A DNA stretch of 64,000 nt from Mesorhizobium_K quangtriensis (GTDB lineage: Bacteria; Pseudomonadota; Alphaproteobacteria; Rhizobiales; Rhizobiaceae), in NCBI RefSeq assembly GCF_040081925.1, contig NZ_JBEBMF010000002.1, positions 1,394,774 to 1,458,773 on the forward strand, written 5' to 3'. The translations under genes and the position numbers were made by a program. Of the stretch, positions 36,026 through 43,945 are shown one piece after another (the stretch's first letter is position 1; each line of letters begins with the position of its first letter). Under the pieces are notes generated by a model that had not been told where the DNA came from, searched no databases, and saw only the letters and a list, made by a program, of their open reading frames with translations.

Positions 36026-36055
36026 GGAATACGTAGGGAACGCGTTGTCGGATCA
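36026..36055 (-). promoter_or_regulatory. ECF (RpoE-type) promoter for the FAD oxidoreductase-DUF1365-CFA operon
   Basis: On the minus strand TGATCC (36050-36055), an 18-base spacer and TATTCC (36026-36031). The start codon lies 64 bases further on. The -35 hexamer shares the palindrome GGATCACCGGTGATCC (36050-36065) with the opposite promoter. TGATCC is, as I recall, the -35 element of the R. sphaeroides RpoE regulon. Confidence 0.7.
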
Positions 36056-36059
36056 CCGG

Positions 36060-36089
36060 TGATCCAAATCCCGGCGCTGCGCGTAATCC
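36060..36089 (+). promoter_or_regulatory. ECF (RpoE-type) promoter for the sigma factor-chrR operon
   Basis: TGATCC (36060-36065), an 18-base spacer and TAATCC (36084-36089), 78 bases before the sigma-factor ATG. It indicates autoregulation. The two divergent -35 elements are the two arms of one 16-bp palindrome, so the holoenzymes would sit back to back and probably compete. Confidence 0.7.
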
Positions 36090-36167
36090 GGTTGAAAAAC
36101 CGACGGAAAGCAGCGCTTAAGCGCTTTCTTGCCAGCCGGAGTACGCTTGAACGTATATTACAAAGCG

Positions 36168-36719
36168 ATGGTGGAATTCGATCCAGCCCGGCTGATCATC
36201 AGGATCGCGGCAACGCAGGACCGTACCGCATTTGCGGAACTGTTCCAGCATTATGCGCCGCGCGTGAAGGCGATGATGATGCGCCGGGGCGCAAGCGCCG
36301 ACCGGGCCGAAGACCTGGCGCAGGAAACGCTGCTGCGGGTCTGGCGCAAGGCCGGGCTCTTCGATCCGGCTCGCGCCAGCGCGTCCGCCTGGGTCTATGC
36401 GATCGCGCGGAACGTCAGCGTCGATCTCGGGAGACGCGACGTGCGCGCCGCCTCCTGGCTTGAGGAACAGGTGGCGCCCGAGGAGGAAGACTACGACGAA
36501 CCGGAGATGCATCTTTTGATCGCGGAGCGCGAGAGCATAGTGAGGTCGACGCTGGCAAGCCTGCCGGACGAGCAGTTGCGTGTCATCAGGCTGTCCTTCT
36601 TCGACGGGCTGGCGCATTCCGAAATCGCCGAACTGTTAGGCATTCCGCTCGGAACCGTGAAGTCGCGGATGAGGCTCGCATTCCAACGCCTGCGCGGTCC
36701 ACTTGGTGAACTGAAATGA
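36168..36719 (+). CDS. rpoE: ECF sigma factor, RpoE/ChrR-controlled type
   Basis: 183 residues. Region 2 (about 20-90: AFAELFQHYAPRVKAMMMRRGAS... EDLAQETLLRVWRKAGLFDPARASASAWVYAIARNVSVD) binds core polymerase and the -10 element; region 4 (about 125-178: LPDEQLRVIRLSFFDGLAHSEIAELLGIPLGTVKSRMRLAFQRLR) binds the -35 element. It overlaps chrR by four bases, the fixed arrangement of the sigma/anti-sigma pair that responds to singlet oxygen in R. sphaeroides. ATG 36168 is chosen; an upstream in-frame TTG at 36129 is unlikely. Confidence 0.93.
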   Translation: MVEFDPARLIIRIAATQDRTAFAELFQHYAPRVKAMMMRRGASADRAEDLAQETLLRVWRKAGLFDPARASASAWVYAIARNVSVDLGRRDVRAASWLEEQVAPEEEDYDEPEMHLLIAERESIVRSTLASLPDEQLRVIRLSFFDGLAHSEIAELLGIPLGTVKSRMRLAFQRLRGPLGELK

Positions 36720-37336
36720 CGAACGAAATCAAACATCACCCCACAGACGAAACCCTTGTCGCCTATGCTTCGGGGACGCTTGACGAGGCGCGTCGCCTGG
36801 TCGTCGCCATGCATCTTTCCCGTTGTGCGGTCTGCAAAGGCGAGGTCGCAAGGTACGAGGCGATCGGCGGCGCGTTGTTGGAGCAGGCTCCGGTTGTCGC
36901 CCTGAAGCCCGGCGCTCTTGAGGCCGCTTTGCGCAGCATCGGGCATGATTCTGCACTCGACTTGACCGACGGGACCGACCCGCTGTGGGAATACGAACTC
37001 GGACCTTGGCGTTGGGTTGGGCCGGGCGTGCGCCAGCGTGTGGTGTCGGTGCCCGAGGTTGGCGGCATGAAGGTGTTCATGCTGAAGGCCGCACCCGGGA
37101 CGAAGCTGCCGCATCACAAGCATGCCGGATACGAATGGACTTGCGTTCTCGAGGGTGCCTTCGAGCACGAGTTCGGCCGCTACGGCCCCGGCGACTTCGA
37201 CGAGGCCGACGAAACGATGGAGCACAGGCCGACTGTCAGCGCCGGCGAACGCTGCATCTGCATCGTCGCGCTCCAGGGCAACATCCATCTGCAGAGCAGG
37301 CTTGGCCGCCTTCTTCAGCCGCTGATCAAACTTTGA
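36716..37336 (+). CDS. chrR: Zinc anti-sigma factor ChrR
   Basis: 206 residues with the two ChrR domains. The N-terminal zinc anti-sigma domain has ligands H8, H33, C37 and C40 (MHLSRCAVC), the same spacing as H6/H31/C35/C38 of R. sphaeroides ChrR. The C-terminal cupin domain (about 110-200) keeps H134, H136, E140 and H170, again the R. sphaeroides spacing. The first domain holds the sigma factor inactive; the cupin is needed for release under singlet oxygen. All eight ligands are present, so a functional sensor is expected. Confidence 0.95.
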   Translation: MTNEIKHHPTDETLVAYASGTLDEARRLVVAMHLSRCAVCKGEVARYEAIGGALLEQAPVVALKPGALEAALRSIGHDSALDLTDGTDPLWEYELGPWRWVGPGVRQRVVSVPEVGGMKVFMLKAAPGTKLPHHKHAGYEWTCVLEGAFEHEFGRYGPGDFDEADETMEHRPTVSAGERCICIVALQGNIHLQSRLGRLLQPLIKL

Positions 37337-37350
37337 CGGAGTGCTGAGCC

Positions 37351-38163
37351 GTGACCGCTACTCTGTTTCTGGTCACAGTCCTCTGCGTCGGTCTGGCGCT
37401 GTGCGTCGGCATGTCGATCGCGTGGGTTGCCTGGCAGCGGACGAGAAACTCCGGATGGGTGGACACGGTCTGGACCTTCAGCGTTGGCATCGTCGGGTTG
37501 GCCGGCGCCGTCCTTCCACCGACAGGTGCCGCCGCGCTGCCATCCAGGCGAGCACTTGTGGCAGTCTTCGCAGCACTCTGGGCGCTGCGGCTCGGCCTCC
37601 ACATCGCGCGACGCACGCGCGGCATCACCGATGATCCGCGCTATGCCGCTCTGCTGAAGGGCTGGGGCGGGGATGCGTGGCGCCAGATGTTTCTGCTGTT
37701 GCAGAAGCAGGCACTCGTCAGCATTCCGCTTGGGCTTGCGATGGTGCTCGCCGCCTCAAATCCCGAGCCTGCGTTACGCTTGCAGGACTGGCTCGGCGTT
37801 GTCGTCATCCTGGTCGCCGTCGCCGGCGAGGCGATTGCCGACAGCCAGTTGCGCCGCTTCGCGGCCAACCCGGCAAATCGCGGCAAGGTCTGCGATGTGG
37901 GCCTGTGGCGCTGGTCGCGCCATCCGAACTATTTCTTCGAGTGGTTGGGCTGGCTTGCCTATCCGCTTCTGGCGATCGGAGCGTGGGAATGGGGATGGGT
38001 AGCGCTCGCCGCGCCCGCCTGCATGTACTGGTTGCTTGCCCATGTCTCGGGGATTCCTCCCCTGGAGGAACATATGATCGCAACGCGTGGCGACGCCTAT
38101 CGCGCATACCAGGCGCAAACCAGCGCCTTCTTTCCTTTGCCGCCAGATCGAAGACAAGGATGA
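37351..38163 (+). CDS. DUF1295 membrane protein (steroid 5-alpha-reductase-like fold)
   Basis: 270 residues, six to seven membrane helices, GTG start 15 bases after chrR with GGAG upstream. The C-terminal block GLWRWSRHPNYFFEWLGWLAYPLLAIG ... ISGIPPLEEHMIATRGDAYRAYQ is the DUF1295/isoprenylcysteine methyltransferase-like signature, with the conserved RHPNY cofactor site. Likely a membrane-embedded reductase or methyltransferase acting on lipids; the exact reaction is unknown. It lies between chrR and a CFA-type methyltransferase in one operon. Confidence 0.88.
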   Translation: MTATLFLVTVLCVGLALCVGMSIAWVAWQRTRNSGWVDTVWTFSVGIVGLAGAVLPPTGAAALPSRRALVAVFAALWALRLGLHIARRTRGITDDPRYAALLKGWGGDAWRQMFLLLQKQALVSIPLGLAMVLAASNPEPALRLQDWLGVVVILVAVAGEAIADSQLRRFAANPANRGKVCDVGLWRWSRHPNYFFEWLGWLAYPLLAIGAWEWGWVALAAPACMYWLLAHVSGIPPLEEHMIATRGDAYRAYQAQTSAFFPLPPDRRQG

Positions 38164-38166
38164 ACC

Positions 38167-39195
38167 ATGGGACTGATCGACCGCGCCACGCAATTCGGTG
38201 AAGCATTTCCCTGGCCTGACCCTGTCCTGCGGACGGCGATCGAATTTCTCGTCGCGCGGACGGACAGGAGACTTTCTACCCTACCGACCGGAACGGCCAC
38301 CCGCTTTGCCGACTCGATGGACGACTACCCGATCGCCATCCATACCGTCGACGCCAACGCGCAGCACTACGAGCTTCCCGAGCGCTTCTTTGGCCTGGTT
38401 CTCGGACCGCGCCGCAAATATTCCTGCTGTTTGTTTCCATCCGCGGAAACGACGCTTGCAGAAGCGGAGGAACATGCGCTGGCCCAAACCGCCGAACATG
38501 CCGATCTCCAGGACGGGCAGACGATTCTGGAGCTTGGCTGCGGCTGGGGCTCGCTGTCGCTTTGGATGGCCGAGAAATTGCCCAATGCCCGGATTACGTC
38601 GGTGTCGAACTCGCACTCGCAACGCGCATTCATAACGGCGGAAGCCGGCAGACGCGGCCTGGCAAATCTCACGGTCGTCACGGCCGACATGAATGATTTC
38701 TCGACTGACGCGGCTTTCGATCGCGTCGTCTCGGTCGAGATGTTCGAACACATGGCCAACTGGCGTTTGCTGCTGGCGCGCATGAAGGGTTGGCTGGCTG
38801 CGGATGGGCGCGCCTTCATCCACGTCTTCAGCCACGTCGCGTCACCATATCGTTTCGACCACGACGATCCCGGCGACTGGATAGCGCAGCACTTCTTCAC
38901 CGGCGGGCTGATGCCCAGTCACGAACTGATGAGCGCATTCCCCGAAAGCTTTACGGTCGAAAAGGACTGGCGGTGGAGCGGCGAGCACTACAAGCGCACG
39001 GCAGACGCCTGGCTGGCGAACTACGATGCAAGAGCCGAGGAGATCGATGAGGTCCTGCGCAATGTCTATGGCAAGGATGCGGCCTTGTGGCGCCGCCGCT
39101 GGCGGCTTTTCTTCCTGGCGACCTCAGGCCTGTTCGGCCATTCGCACGGCACGGCCTGGGGCATAAGCCACTACAGGCTCGCACCGTCCCGTTAG
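38167..39195 (+). CDS. CFA-like SAM-dependent methyltransferase (second copy)
   Basis: 342 residues. SAM motif ILELGCGWGSLSLWMAEK (about 120-137), VVSVEMFEHMANW, and FVFSHV-type substrate segments. It starts four bases after the DUF1295 stop and ends the sigma operon. It is shorter than, and clearly different from, the CFA enzyme at 32575 and lacks that gene's N-terminal domain. In R. sphaeroides an RpoE-dependent methylase of this class (ufaM, as I recall) adds the methyl branch in furan fatty acid synthesis. The same role here is plausible but untested. Confidence 0.88.
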   Translation: MGLIDRATQFGEAFPWPDPVLRTAIEFLVARTDRRLSTLPTGTATRFADSMDDYPIAIHTVDANAQHYELPERFFGLVLGPRRKYSCCLFPSAETTLAEAEEHALAQTAEHADLQDGQTILELGCGWGSLSLWMAEKLPNARITSVSNSHSQRAFITAEAGRRGLANLTVVTADMNDFSTDAAFDRVVSVEMFEHMANWRLLLARMKGWLAADGRAFIHVFSHVASPYRFDHDDPGDWIAQHFFTGGLMPSHELMSAFPESFTVEKDWRWSGEHYKRTADAWLANYDARAEEIDEVLRNVYGKDAALWRRRWRLFFLATSGLFGHSHGTAWGISHYRLAPSR

Positions 39196-39205
39196 CAGGC
39201 TGGCG

Positions 39206-39607
39206 TCAGCCGGCAAACCAGCGGGCCGCATAGTAGCCCGCAAGCGCGGTGAGCGCCGCGACGACCGTCCCGTAGGCGAGGTCGATCAGGGTGATCTGGA
39301 GCGTCCAGTTGCGCAGCGTTGCATAGTTGGTGAGGTCATAGGTCGCATAGGCGATCAGACCGAACAGCGCACCATAGATCAGAGCCGTTCCGGCGGATCC
39401 GTTGCGCAGCGCCGGCATCGCCGCGAACACGACCAGGCCGACCGGATACAGGAAATAGAAGACAATTGCCGGAGCGATCCTCAGATCGCCGAGGAGTATC
39501 TCCCCAAGCACTGGGCGATAAAGCCTGCTCGTCATGGTCGTCAGCCAGATGGCATCGAGCACGCCAAACACGACCAGCGAAGCAATGTAGGCGGCGATGT
39601 AGGTCAT
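39206..39607 (-). CDS. DUF2177 membrane protein
   Basis: 133 residues, four membrane helices, with the DUF2177 pattern (VFGVLDAIWLTTMTSRLYRPVLG ... IYGALFGLIAYATYDLTNYATLRNWTLQITLIDLAYGTVV). Unknown function, but repeatedly seen with ChrR-type sigma clusters and photolyase. ATG 39607 follows GAGGAGAC. Its own ECF-type promoter lies inside the end of the upstream photolyase gene, allowing separate induction. It ends tail to tail with the methyltransferase gene, 10 bases apart. Confidence 0.9.
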   Translation of the reverse strand: MTYIAAYIASLVVFGVLDAIWLTTMTSRLYRPVLGEILLGDLRIAPAIVFYFLYPVGLVVFAAMPALRNGSAGTALIYGALFGLIAYATYDLTNYATLRNWTLQITLIDLAYGTVVAALTALAGYYAARWFAG

Positions 39608-39626
39608 GGGTTCGTCTCCTCGATGT

Positions 39627-39656
39627 ACCTTACGTGCCGGGTAGCGGGTCGGATCA
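39627..39656 (-). promoter_or_regulatory. ECF (RpoE-type) promoter for the DUF2177 gene
   Basis: Minus strand TGATCC (39651-39656), 18-base spacer, TAAGGT (39627-39632), about 20 bases before the ATG at 39607. The hexamer touches the last codons of the photolyase gene. Confidence 0.65.
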
Positions 39657-41093
39657 GTTTTCTCCGCCGCGTGTCGCGCGATAGGCGGCCATTGCACGAT
39701 CTCGCGCCTGCGCGTGGTCGACGATCGGTCGCGGATAGCCTTTGCCGAGTTCCAGCCCGCTATCCTTCAGCACGGGGGCCGGCGCTTCCCACGGACGGTG
39801 CACGTAGCGATCCGGGAGATTCGCCAGTTCCGGCACATAGCGTCGGACATAGCTCCCGTCGGGATCGAACTTTTCGCCCTGCAGGACCGGATTGAAGATA
39901 CGAAAATAGGGCGCGGCGTCCGCGCCCGACCCTGCTACCCACTGCCAGCTCGCAGGATTGTTCGCCGCGTCGGCGTCGACCAGCGTGTCCCAGAACCATT
40001 CCTCACCCTTGCGCCAGTCGATGAGCAGGTCCTTGATCAGGAACGACGCGGCGATCATGCGCACGCGATTGTGCATCCAACCCGTCTGCCAGAGTTCGCG
40101 CATACCGGCGTCCACGATCGGATAGCCCGTCTGTCCCCGTTGCCACGCCTTCAGCGCGGCCGGCGCGCTCTGCCATTCGAAGGAATCGAATTCCGGGCGA
40201 AAGTTTTCTTGGCCAAGCTTCGGGCGGTGAAACAGCAGGTGATAGGAAAATTCGCGCCACGCAAGTTCCTTCCGAAAGGTTTCGGCATCACGACCGCTCC
40301 TGCGCGTGAGCGCCGCCATGATCTGAAACGGCGTGATCTCGCCGTGCGCCAGATGTGGCGACAGCCCCGACGTCCCGTCTTCGCCGGGCTTGTCTCGGCT
40401 GTCCGCATAACCGTCGAGGCGGTCTTCCAGGAACGTTTCGAGCCTATCCCGTGCACCGTCCTCGCCCGGCTGCCAGCACTCGGCCAATCCGCCCGACCAG
40501 TCTGGCTTCGTCGGCAAAAGACCGAACGCATCGAGCTTTTCGGATTTCAGCCTGGCGCTACATTCGGGAAGCGATTTCGGAGCGTCAATCGGGTCTCGCG
40601 CTTCGGTGTCGCTCGCCAGCCTTTTGTAGAAAGGCGTAAACACCTTGTAGAAATCGCCCGACTGCGTTGCGACGCGCGAAGGCTCGTTCAGCAGGAAGCC
40701 ATCGAAGCTCTCCGCGTCCAACCCGTCCGCACGCAAGGCAGTCTTCAACGCCGTATCCACGACGATATCCGGCGGTGCATAGCGCCGGTTCCAGAACACT
40801 GTGTCGGCACCACTCGCCTTGATCGTCTCCGCGACGATCTTTTGGGTGTCTGCCTTCCGCAGGAGAAGTGTGGCGCCGAGTTTCTCGATGGATTTAGACA
40901 GCGCAGCAATGGAGTGATGCAGCCACCATCGGCTCGCTGCTCCCGTCGGCCTTGCGCCAGCACCACCTTCATCGAGGATGAAGAGCGGTACGACCGGCCG
41001 ACCGGTATCCGCTGCCGCGGCAAGCGCCCTGTTGTCCGAAATCCTGAGGTCTTTGCGAAAAAGGACGATGATTGGCGCTGCCGAGCTTTTCAT
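39654..41093 (-). CDS. phrB: Deoxyribodipyrimidine photolyase (class I CPD type)
   Basis: Repairs cyclobutane pyrimidine dimers using light and bound FAD. 479 residues: N-terminal alpha/beta antenna domain (about 1-130, IIVLFRKDLRISDNRAL), then the helical FAD domain with SGLSPHLAHGEI, WMHNRVRM, and NNPASWQWVAGSGADAAPYFRIFNPVLQGEKFDPDG, which are diagnostic for CPD photolyase. It starts four bases after the DUF2147 stop, so both share the promoter at 41494. A photolyase gene is part of the R. sphaeroides RpoE/ChrR regulon. Confidence 0.95.
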   Translation of the reverse strand: MKSSAAPIIVLFRKDLRISDNRALAAAADTGRPVVPLFILDEGGAGARPTGAASRWWLHHSIAALSKSIEKLGATLLLRKADTQKIVAETIKASGADTVFWNRRYAPPDIVVDTALKTALRADGLDAESFDGFLLNEPSRVATQSGDFYKVFTPFYKRLASDTEARDPIDAPKSLPECSARLKSEKLDAFGLLPTKPDWSGGLAECWQPGEDGARDRLETFLEDRLDGYADSRDKPGEDGTSGLSPHLAHGEITPFQIMAALTRRSGRDAETFRKELAWREFSYHLLFHRPKLGQENFRPEFDSFEWQSAPAALKAWQRGQTGYPIVDAGMRELWQTGWMHNRVRMIAASFLIKDLLIDWRKGEEWFWDTLVDADAANNPASWQWVAGSGADAAPYFRIFNPVLQGEKFDPDGSYVRRYVPELANLPDRYVHRPWEAPAPVLKDSGLELGKGYPRPIVDHAQARDRAMAAYRATRGGEN

Positions 41094-41097
41094 TTCT

Positions 41098-41472
41098 CTA
41101 GTTGGCAGCGGTCCAGGACACGTCCTTGCAGATCATTTTTCCAACGAAACACCCGCGGGTCACCAATCCGCCCTTTCGCGCGGTGACGACGATCGAATAG
41201 TTGAGTTTGCGCTTGGGGTCGTATGCATTGCCGGAATAGGTATTTGCGTCGTCCGGCGTCAGCGACATGACCAGCTTGTCGCCGACCTCCTCGCCCCTGC
41301 TTGTATCACGGATCCACAAATTCGTGGCGCATATGTCCTTGCCGCAGGGAGCAATGCGAACCAGCGCATTGCCGTCCTCGCGCTTCCATTGGCCTTCGAT
41401 ACCGCTCTCGCCTGCCTCGGCCGCCACGCAGGCAAGCGCCGATAGAATAACCGACATCACAATTCCACGCAT
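41098..41472 (-). CDS. DUF2147 small secreted protein
   Basis: 124 residues, signal peptide (GIVMSVILSALACVAAEA), mature part with the DUF2147 beta-barrel-like pattern: GIEGQWKREDGNALVRIAPCGKDICATNLWIRD, YSGNAYDPKRKLNYSIVV, LVTRGCFVGKMICKD. Periplasmic, function unknown. First gene of a two-gene operon with photolyase, behind an ECF-type promoter 22 bases upstream. Confidence 0.9.
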   Translation of the reverse strand: MRGIVMSVILSALACVAAEAGESGIEGQWKREDGNALVRIAPCGKDICATNLWIRDTSRGEEVGDKLVMSLTPDDANTYSGNAYDPKRKLNYSIVVTARKGGLVTRGCFVGKMICKDVSWTAAN

Positions 41473-41493
41473 GGCAATCGTCCTCGTTCGAGG

Positions 41494-41523
41494 GCGATAC
41501 GCTCCAGCGTAAAATTTGGATCA
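41494..41523 (-). promoter_or_regulatory. ECF (RpoE-type) promoter for the DUF2147-photolyase operon
   Basis: Minus strand TGATCC (41518-41523), 18-base spacer, TATCGC (41494-41499), 22 bases before the ATG at 41472. Confidence 0.65.
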
Positions 41524-41525
41524 CA

Positions 41526-42599
41526 TCAGTGCGGAGCGAATGTCTTCTCTACCCAGACCATCGCGTCGCGCACATCGGAGGAAGCGATCTGGCGTGGAAA
41601 ATGGCGGATATGCGGAGACGTCATGGTCAGTTCTGCAATCTTGTCCCGCGTCTCGTTGTCTGCCGAAGCCGCAAGCTCGGCAAGGCTGCGCGGCAGCCCG
41701 ACCTTTCCGTAAAAATCCGCCAGCGCCATTATTTCCTTTTCCGGACGTCCTTCGAGCCTGATCTGCACGATGTTCGCGTAGGCGACCTGGAAGCCGTGCA
41801 GGGTGTCGGCGTACACCTTCACTGCCGTCAAGCCGCGTGTCATCGAATGTGCGATGGAGAGACCTCCGCTTTCGAACGCAAGGCCGCTCATAAGAACGGT
41901 GGCTTCGACGACCTTTTCGAAGGTCTCGTCCGGCACTCCACGGTCGATCGCAGCAAGCGCGCCTTCAGCATGATCCAGCAGGACGCCGTGGCACGCTCGC
42001 CCGAGCGTCACCGCAGCCAGCGAGGACTTTCCACCGAAGACGTTGATCCCGCCCGCGTTGGCGCAGGCATCGACCTCGTAGACCTTGCCGATCGCGTCGC
42101 CGATGCCGGACACGAAGAGCTTTTTCGGCGCGCGGGCAATGACCGCCGTATCGACGAGGACCAGCGCTGGATTGCGGCGCATCTTCTCGACGCCGAGCAT
42201 GCGATGGTTTTCATCGTACATGACATAGTTGTGACTGGTCGGCGCATCCGTGGAGGCGATGGTGGGTATGGTTACCATCAGCGCGCTGGTCCGGTTGGCG
42301 AGTGCCTTGCCGGCATCGATGCATTTCCCTCCGCCAGCGGAGGCGACGATAGCTACGTCCCCGGCTACCTGCTGGAGTCTGTCGACCTCCTGCGGTGTGC
42401 ATTCTCCCGAAAAGCGGACCTGCCTCGCGTCGATACCCGCCTCTCGGCACGACGCTGCGATCGCATCGCCGTAACTGTCCTGGATCAATGGATCGAGCAC
42501 AAACGCTACGGAAGAGCCGATCCTGCCTATTTCCGCACCGATGCTCGAAAGAGCGCCTGCGCCCTGAACGTAGCGCGTCGGCGAGCCGAATATGATCAT
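41526..42599 (-). CDS. Iron/zinc-type alcohol dehydrogenase, glycerol dehydrogenase-like
   Basis: 357 residues of the glycerol dehydrogenase branch of the metal-dependent polyol dehydrogenase family. NAD-binding Gly-rich ASAGGGKCIDAGKALA, then STDAPTSH, and two metal histidines in GGLSIAHSMTRG and TLHGFQVAYAN. Oxidises a polyol or hydroxy compound with NAD. ATG 42599 follows GGGAGG. It diverges from an SDR/transketolase operon, and a nested palindrome lies between them, so it is probably co-regulated with that operon. The substrate is unknown. Confidence 0.85.
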   Translation of the reverse strand: MIIFGSPTRYVQGAGALSSIGAEIGRIGSSVAFVLDPLIQDSYGDAIAASCREAGIDARQVRFSGECTPQEVDRLQQVAGDVAIVASAGGGKCIDAGKALANRTSALMVTIPTIASTDAPTSHNYVMYDENHRMLGVEKMRRNPALVLVDTAVIARAPKKLFVSGIGDAIGKVYEVDACANAGGINVFGGKSSLAAVTLGRACHGVLLDHAEGALAAIDRGVPDETFEKVVEATVLMSGLAFESGGLSIAHSMTRGLTAVKVYADTLHGFQVAYANIVQIRLEGRPEKEIMALADFYGKVGLPRSLAELAASADNETRDKIAELTMTSPHIRHFPRQIASSDVRDAMVWVEKTFAPH

Positions 42600-42692
42600 T
42601 GCTCGATAGTCCTCCCGGTCGTGCAGGCGGTTTGCATACGATGCACCACGCGGGGTCCACCATATGAATCCTACGTAACCGACCGCTTTCCT

Positions 42693-42731
42693 CAAATCAA
42701 GTATCATCCATGATGCATCATGCTTGATTTG
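42693..42731. promoter_or_regulatory. Nested inverted repeats in the divergent control region of the catabolic cluster
   Basis: An outer pair CAAATCAAG (42693-42701) and CTTGATTTG (42723-42731) encloses most of a perfect 14-bp palindrome CATGATGCATCATG (42709-42722). Symmetry of this kind fits a dimeric repressor such as a GntR-type regulator. No regulator gene is seen in the cluster. Confidence 0.7.
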
Positions 42732-42809
42732 TACGTGTCCTGCTTTTATGGTCCGAGCAGGGTCAAGCGGCGAAAGCAGCCTAAGAGCCCGCCGGGAGGA
42801 AGTAACAAG

Positions 42810-43895
42810 ATGACTGAAAGGCGTGTTGCCCTTGTTGTAGGATCCACCGGCATTGTCGGTGGCAATATATGCGAGAGGCTGCTGGCGGACGGCTGGACTG
42901 TGCACGGCCTGGCGAGGCGTCCCGAACGCTCGCCCAAAGGGACTATCCCGCTGGCCGCCGACCTAAATGACCGGCAGGCCGTCGCTAAAGCGATCTCTCG
43001 TGCTGGACCCGTAACCCATCTTTTCCAGGCAAGCTGGACCCCAGCAAATACCGAAGAAGAAGCCTGCGAAATCAATGCGCGGCACCTGTCGAACGTGCTG
43101 GATGGGTTGCAGGCGTCCGGCCAACCGTTGAAGCATGTGGTGCTTATCACCGGCGTGAAGCATTATCTCGGGCCCTTCAAGGATTTCGGCCGCTACCTGC
43201 CCGATACGCCTTTTCTGGAAGAGACGCCGCGGCTTCCGATCCCGAATTTCTACTACGACCAGGAAGATGTGCTGTTCGCAGCCGCCCAGCGCAACGGGTT
43301 CACCTGGAGCGTTCATCGGCCGAACGCGATCGTCGGTTTCGCCGTCGGCGCTCTGATGAACCACGGCCTGACGCTGGCCTGCTACGCCTCCATCTGCCGC
43401 GAGACCGGACGGCCATTTGCCTTTACCGGTGTGCAGGAGCAGTGGGACATGCTGACCGAGATCAGCGACGCGCGCCTCATCGCACGGCAGGCGGCGTGGG
43501 CCGCGACAACGCCGCAGGCAGCCAACAGACCTTACAACACCGGTAATGGCGACGTCTTCCGCTACAAGCGGATGTGGAAGACCATCGCCGACCACTTCGG
43601 CCTCGAAGCCCCGCCTTATGATGGTCGCCAGCAGAGCCTGCAGGAACTGATGGCGGACGCCGGTCCCATCTGGCGCTCCATGGCGGAAAAGTACGGATTG
43701 GCCGAGCCGGACATCTCGCGCCTTGCAACGTGGTGGCACACGGACGCTGACTTCGGCCGCAAGGTCGAATGCATCTCGGACATGACGCGCAGCCGCAAGG
43801 CGGGCTTCCTCGACTACCAGTCCTCCACCGACACCTTCCTCGACCTTTTCCGCCGCCTCGAAGACGAGCGGATCATACCGCGTTTCGAACGATAA
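42810..43895 (+). CDS. NAD(P)-dependent SDR of the progesterone-5-beta-reductase-like (PRISE) class
   Basis: 361 residues. N-terminal VALVVGSTGIVGGNICERLL nucleotide-binding motif, then TGVKHYLGPF and RLPIPNFYYDQEDVLFAA, which are typical of the atypical-SDR/PRISE group of enone reductases. ATG 42810 with GGAGGAAG upstream decides the start. First gene of an operon continuing with a split transketolase. The natural substrate is unknown; bacterial members reduce activated C=C or act on sugar derivatives. Confidence 0.8.
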   Translation: MTERRVALVVGSTGIVGGNICERLLADGWTVHGLARRPERSPKGTIPLAADLNDRQAVAKAISRAGPVTHLFQASWTPANTEEEACEINARHLSNVLDGLQASGQPLKHVVLITGVKHYLGPFKDFGRYLPDTPFLEETPRLPIPNFYYDQEDVLFAAAQRNGFTWSVHRPNAIVGFAVGALMNHGLTLACYASICRETGRPFAFTGVQEQWDMLTEISDARLIARQAAWAATTPQAANRPYNTGNGDVFRYKRMWKTIADHFGLEAPPYDGRQQSLQELMADAGPIWRSMAEKYGLAEPDISRLATWWHTDADFGRKVECISDMTRSRKAGFLDYQSSTDTFLDLFRRLEDERIIPRFER

Positions 43896-43945
43896 AGGCC
43901 GACCGAATTGCTTCGCCGGCATCGCATGACAGCAAGGAGAGCGAC

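Noticed and set aside
39714..41186. Open frame of 490 codons on the plus strand
   Set aside because: Antisense to photolyase and DUF2147, both of which have clear family signatures.
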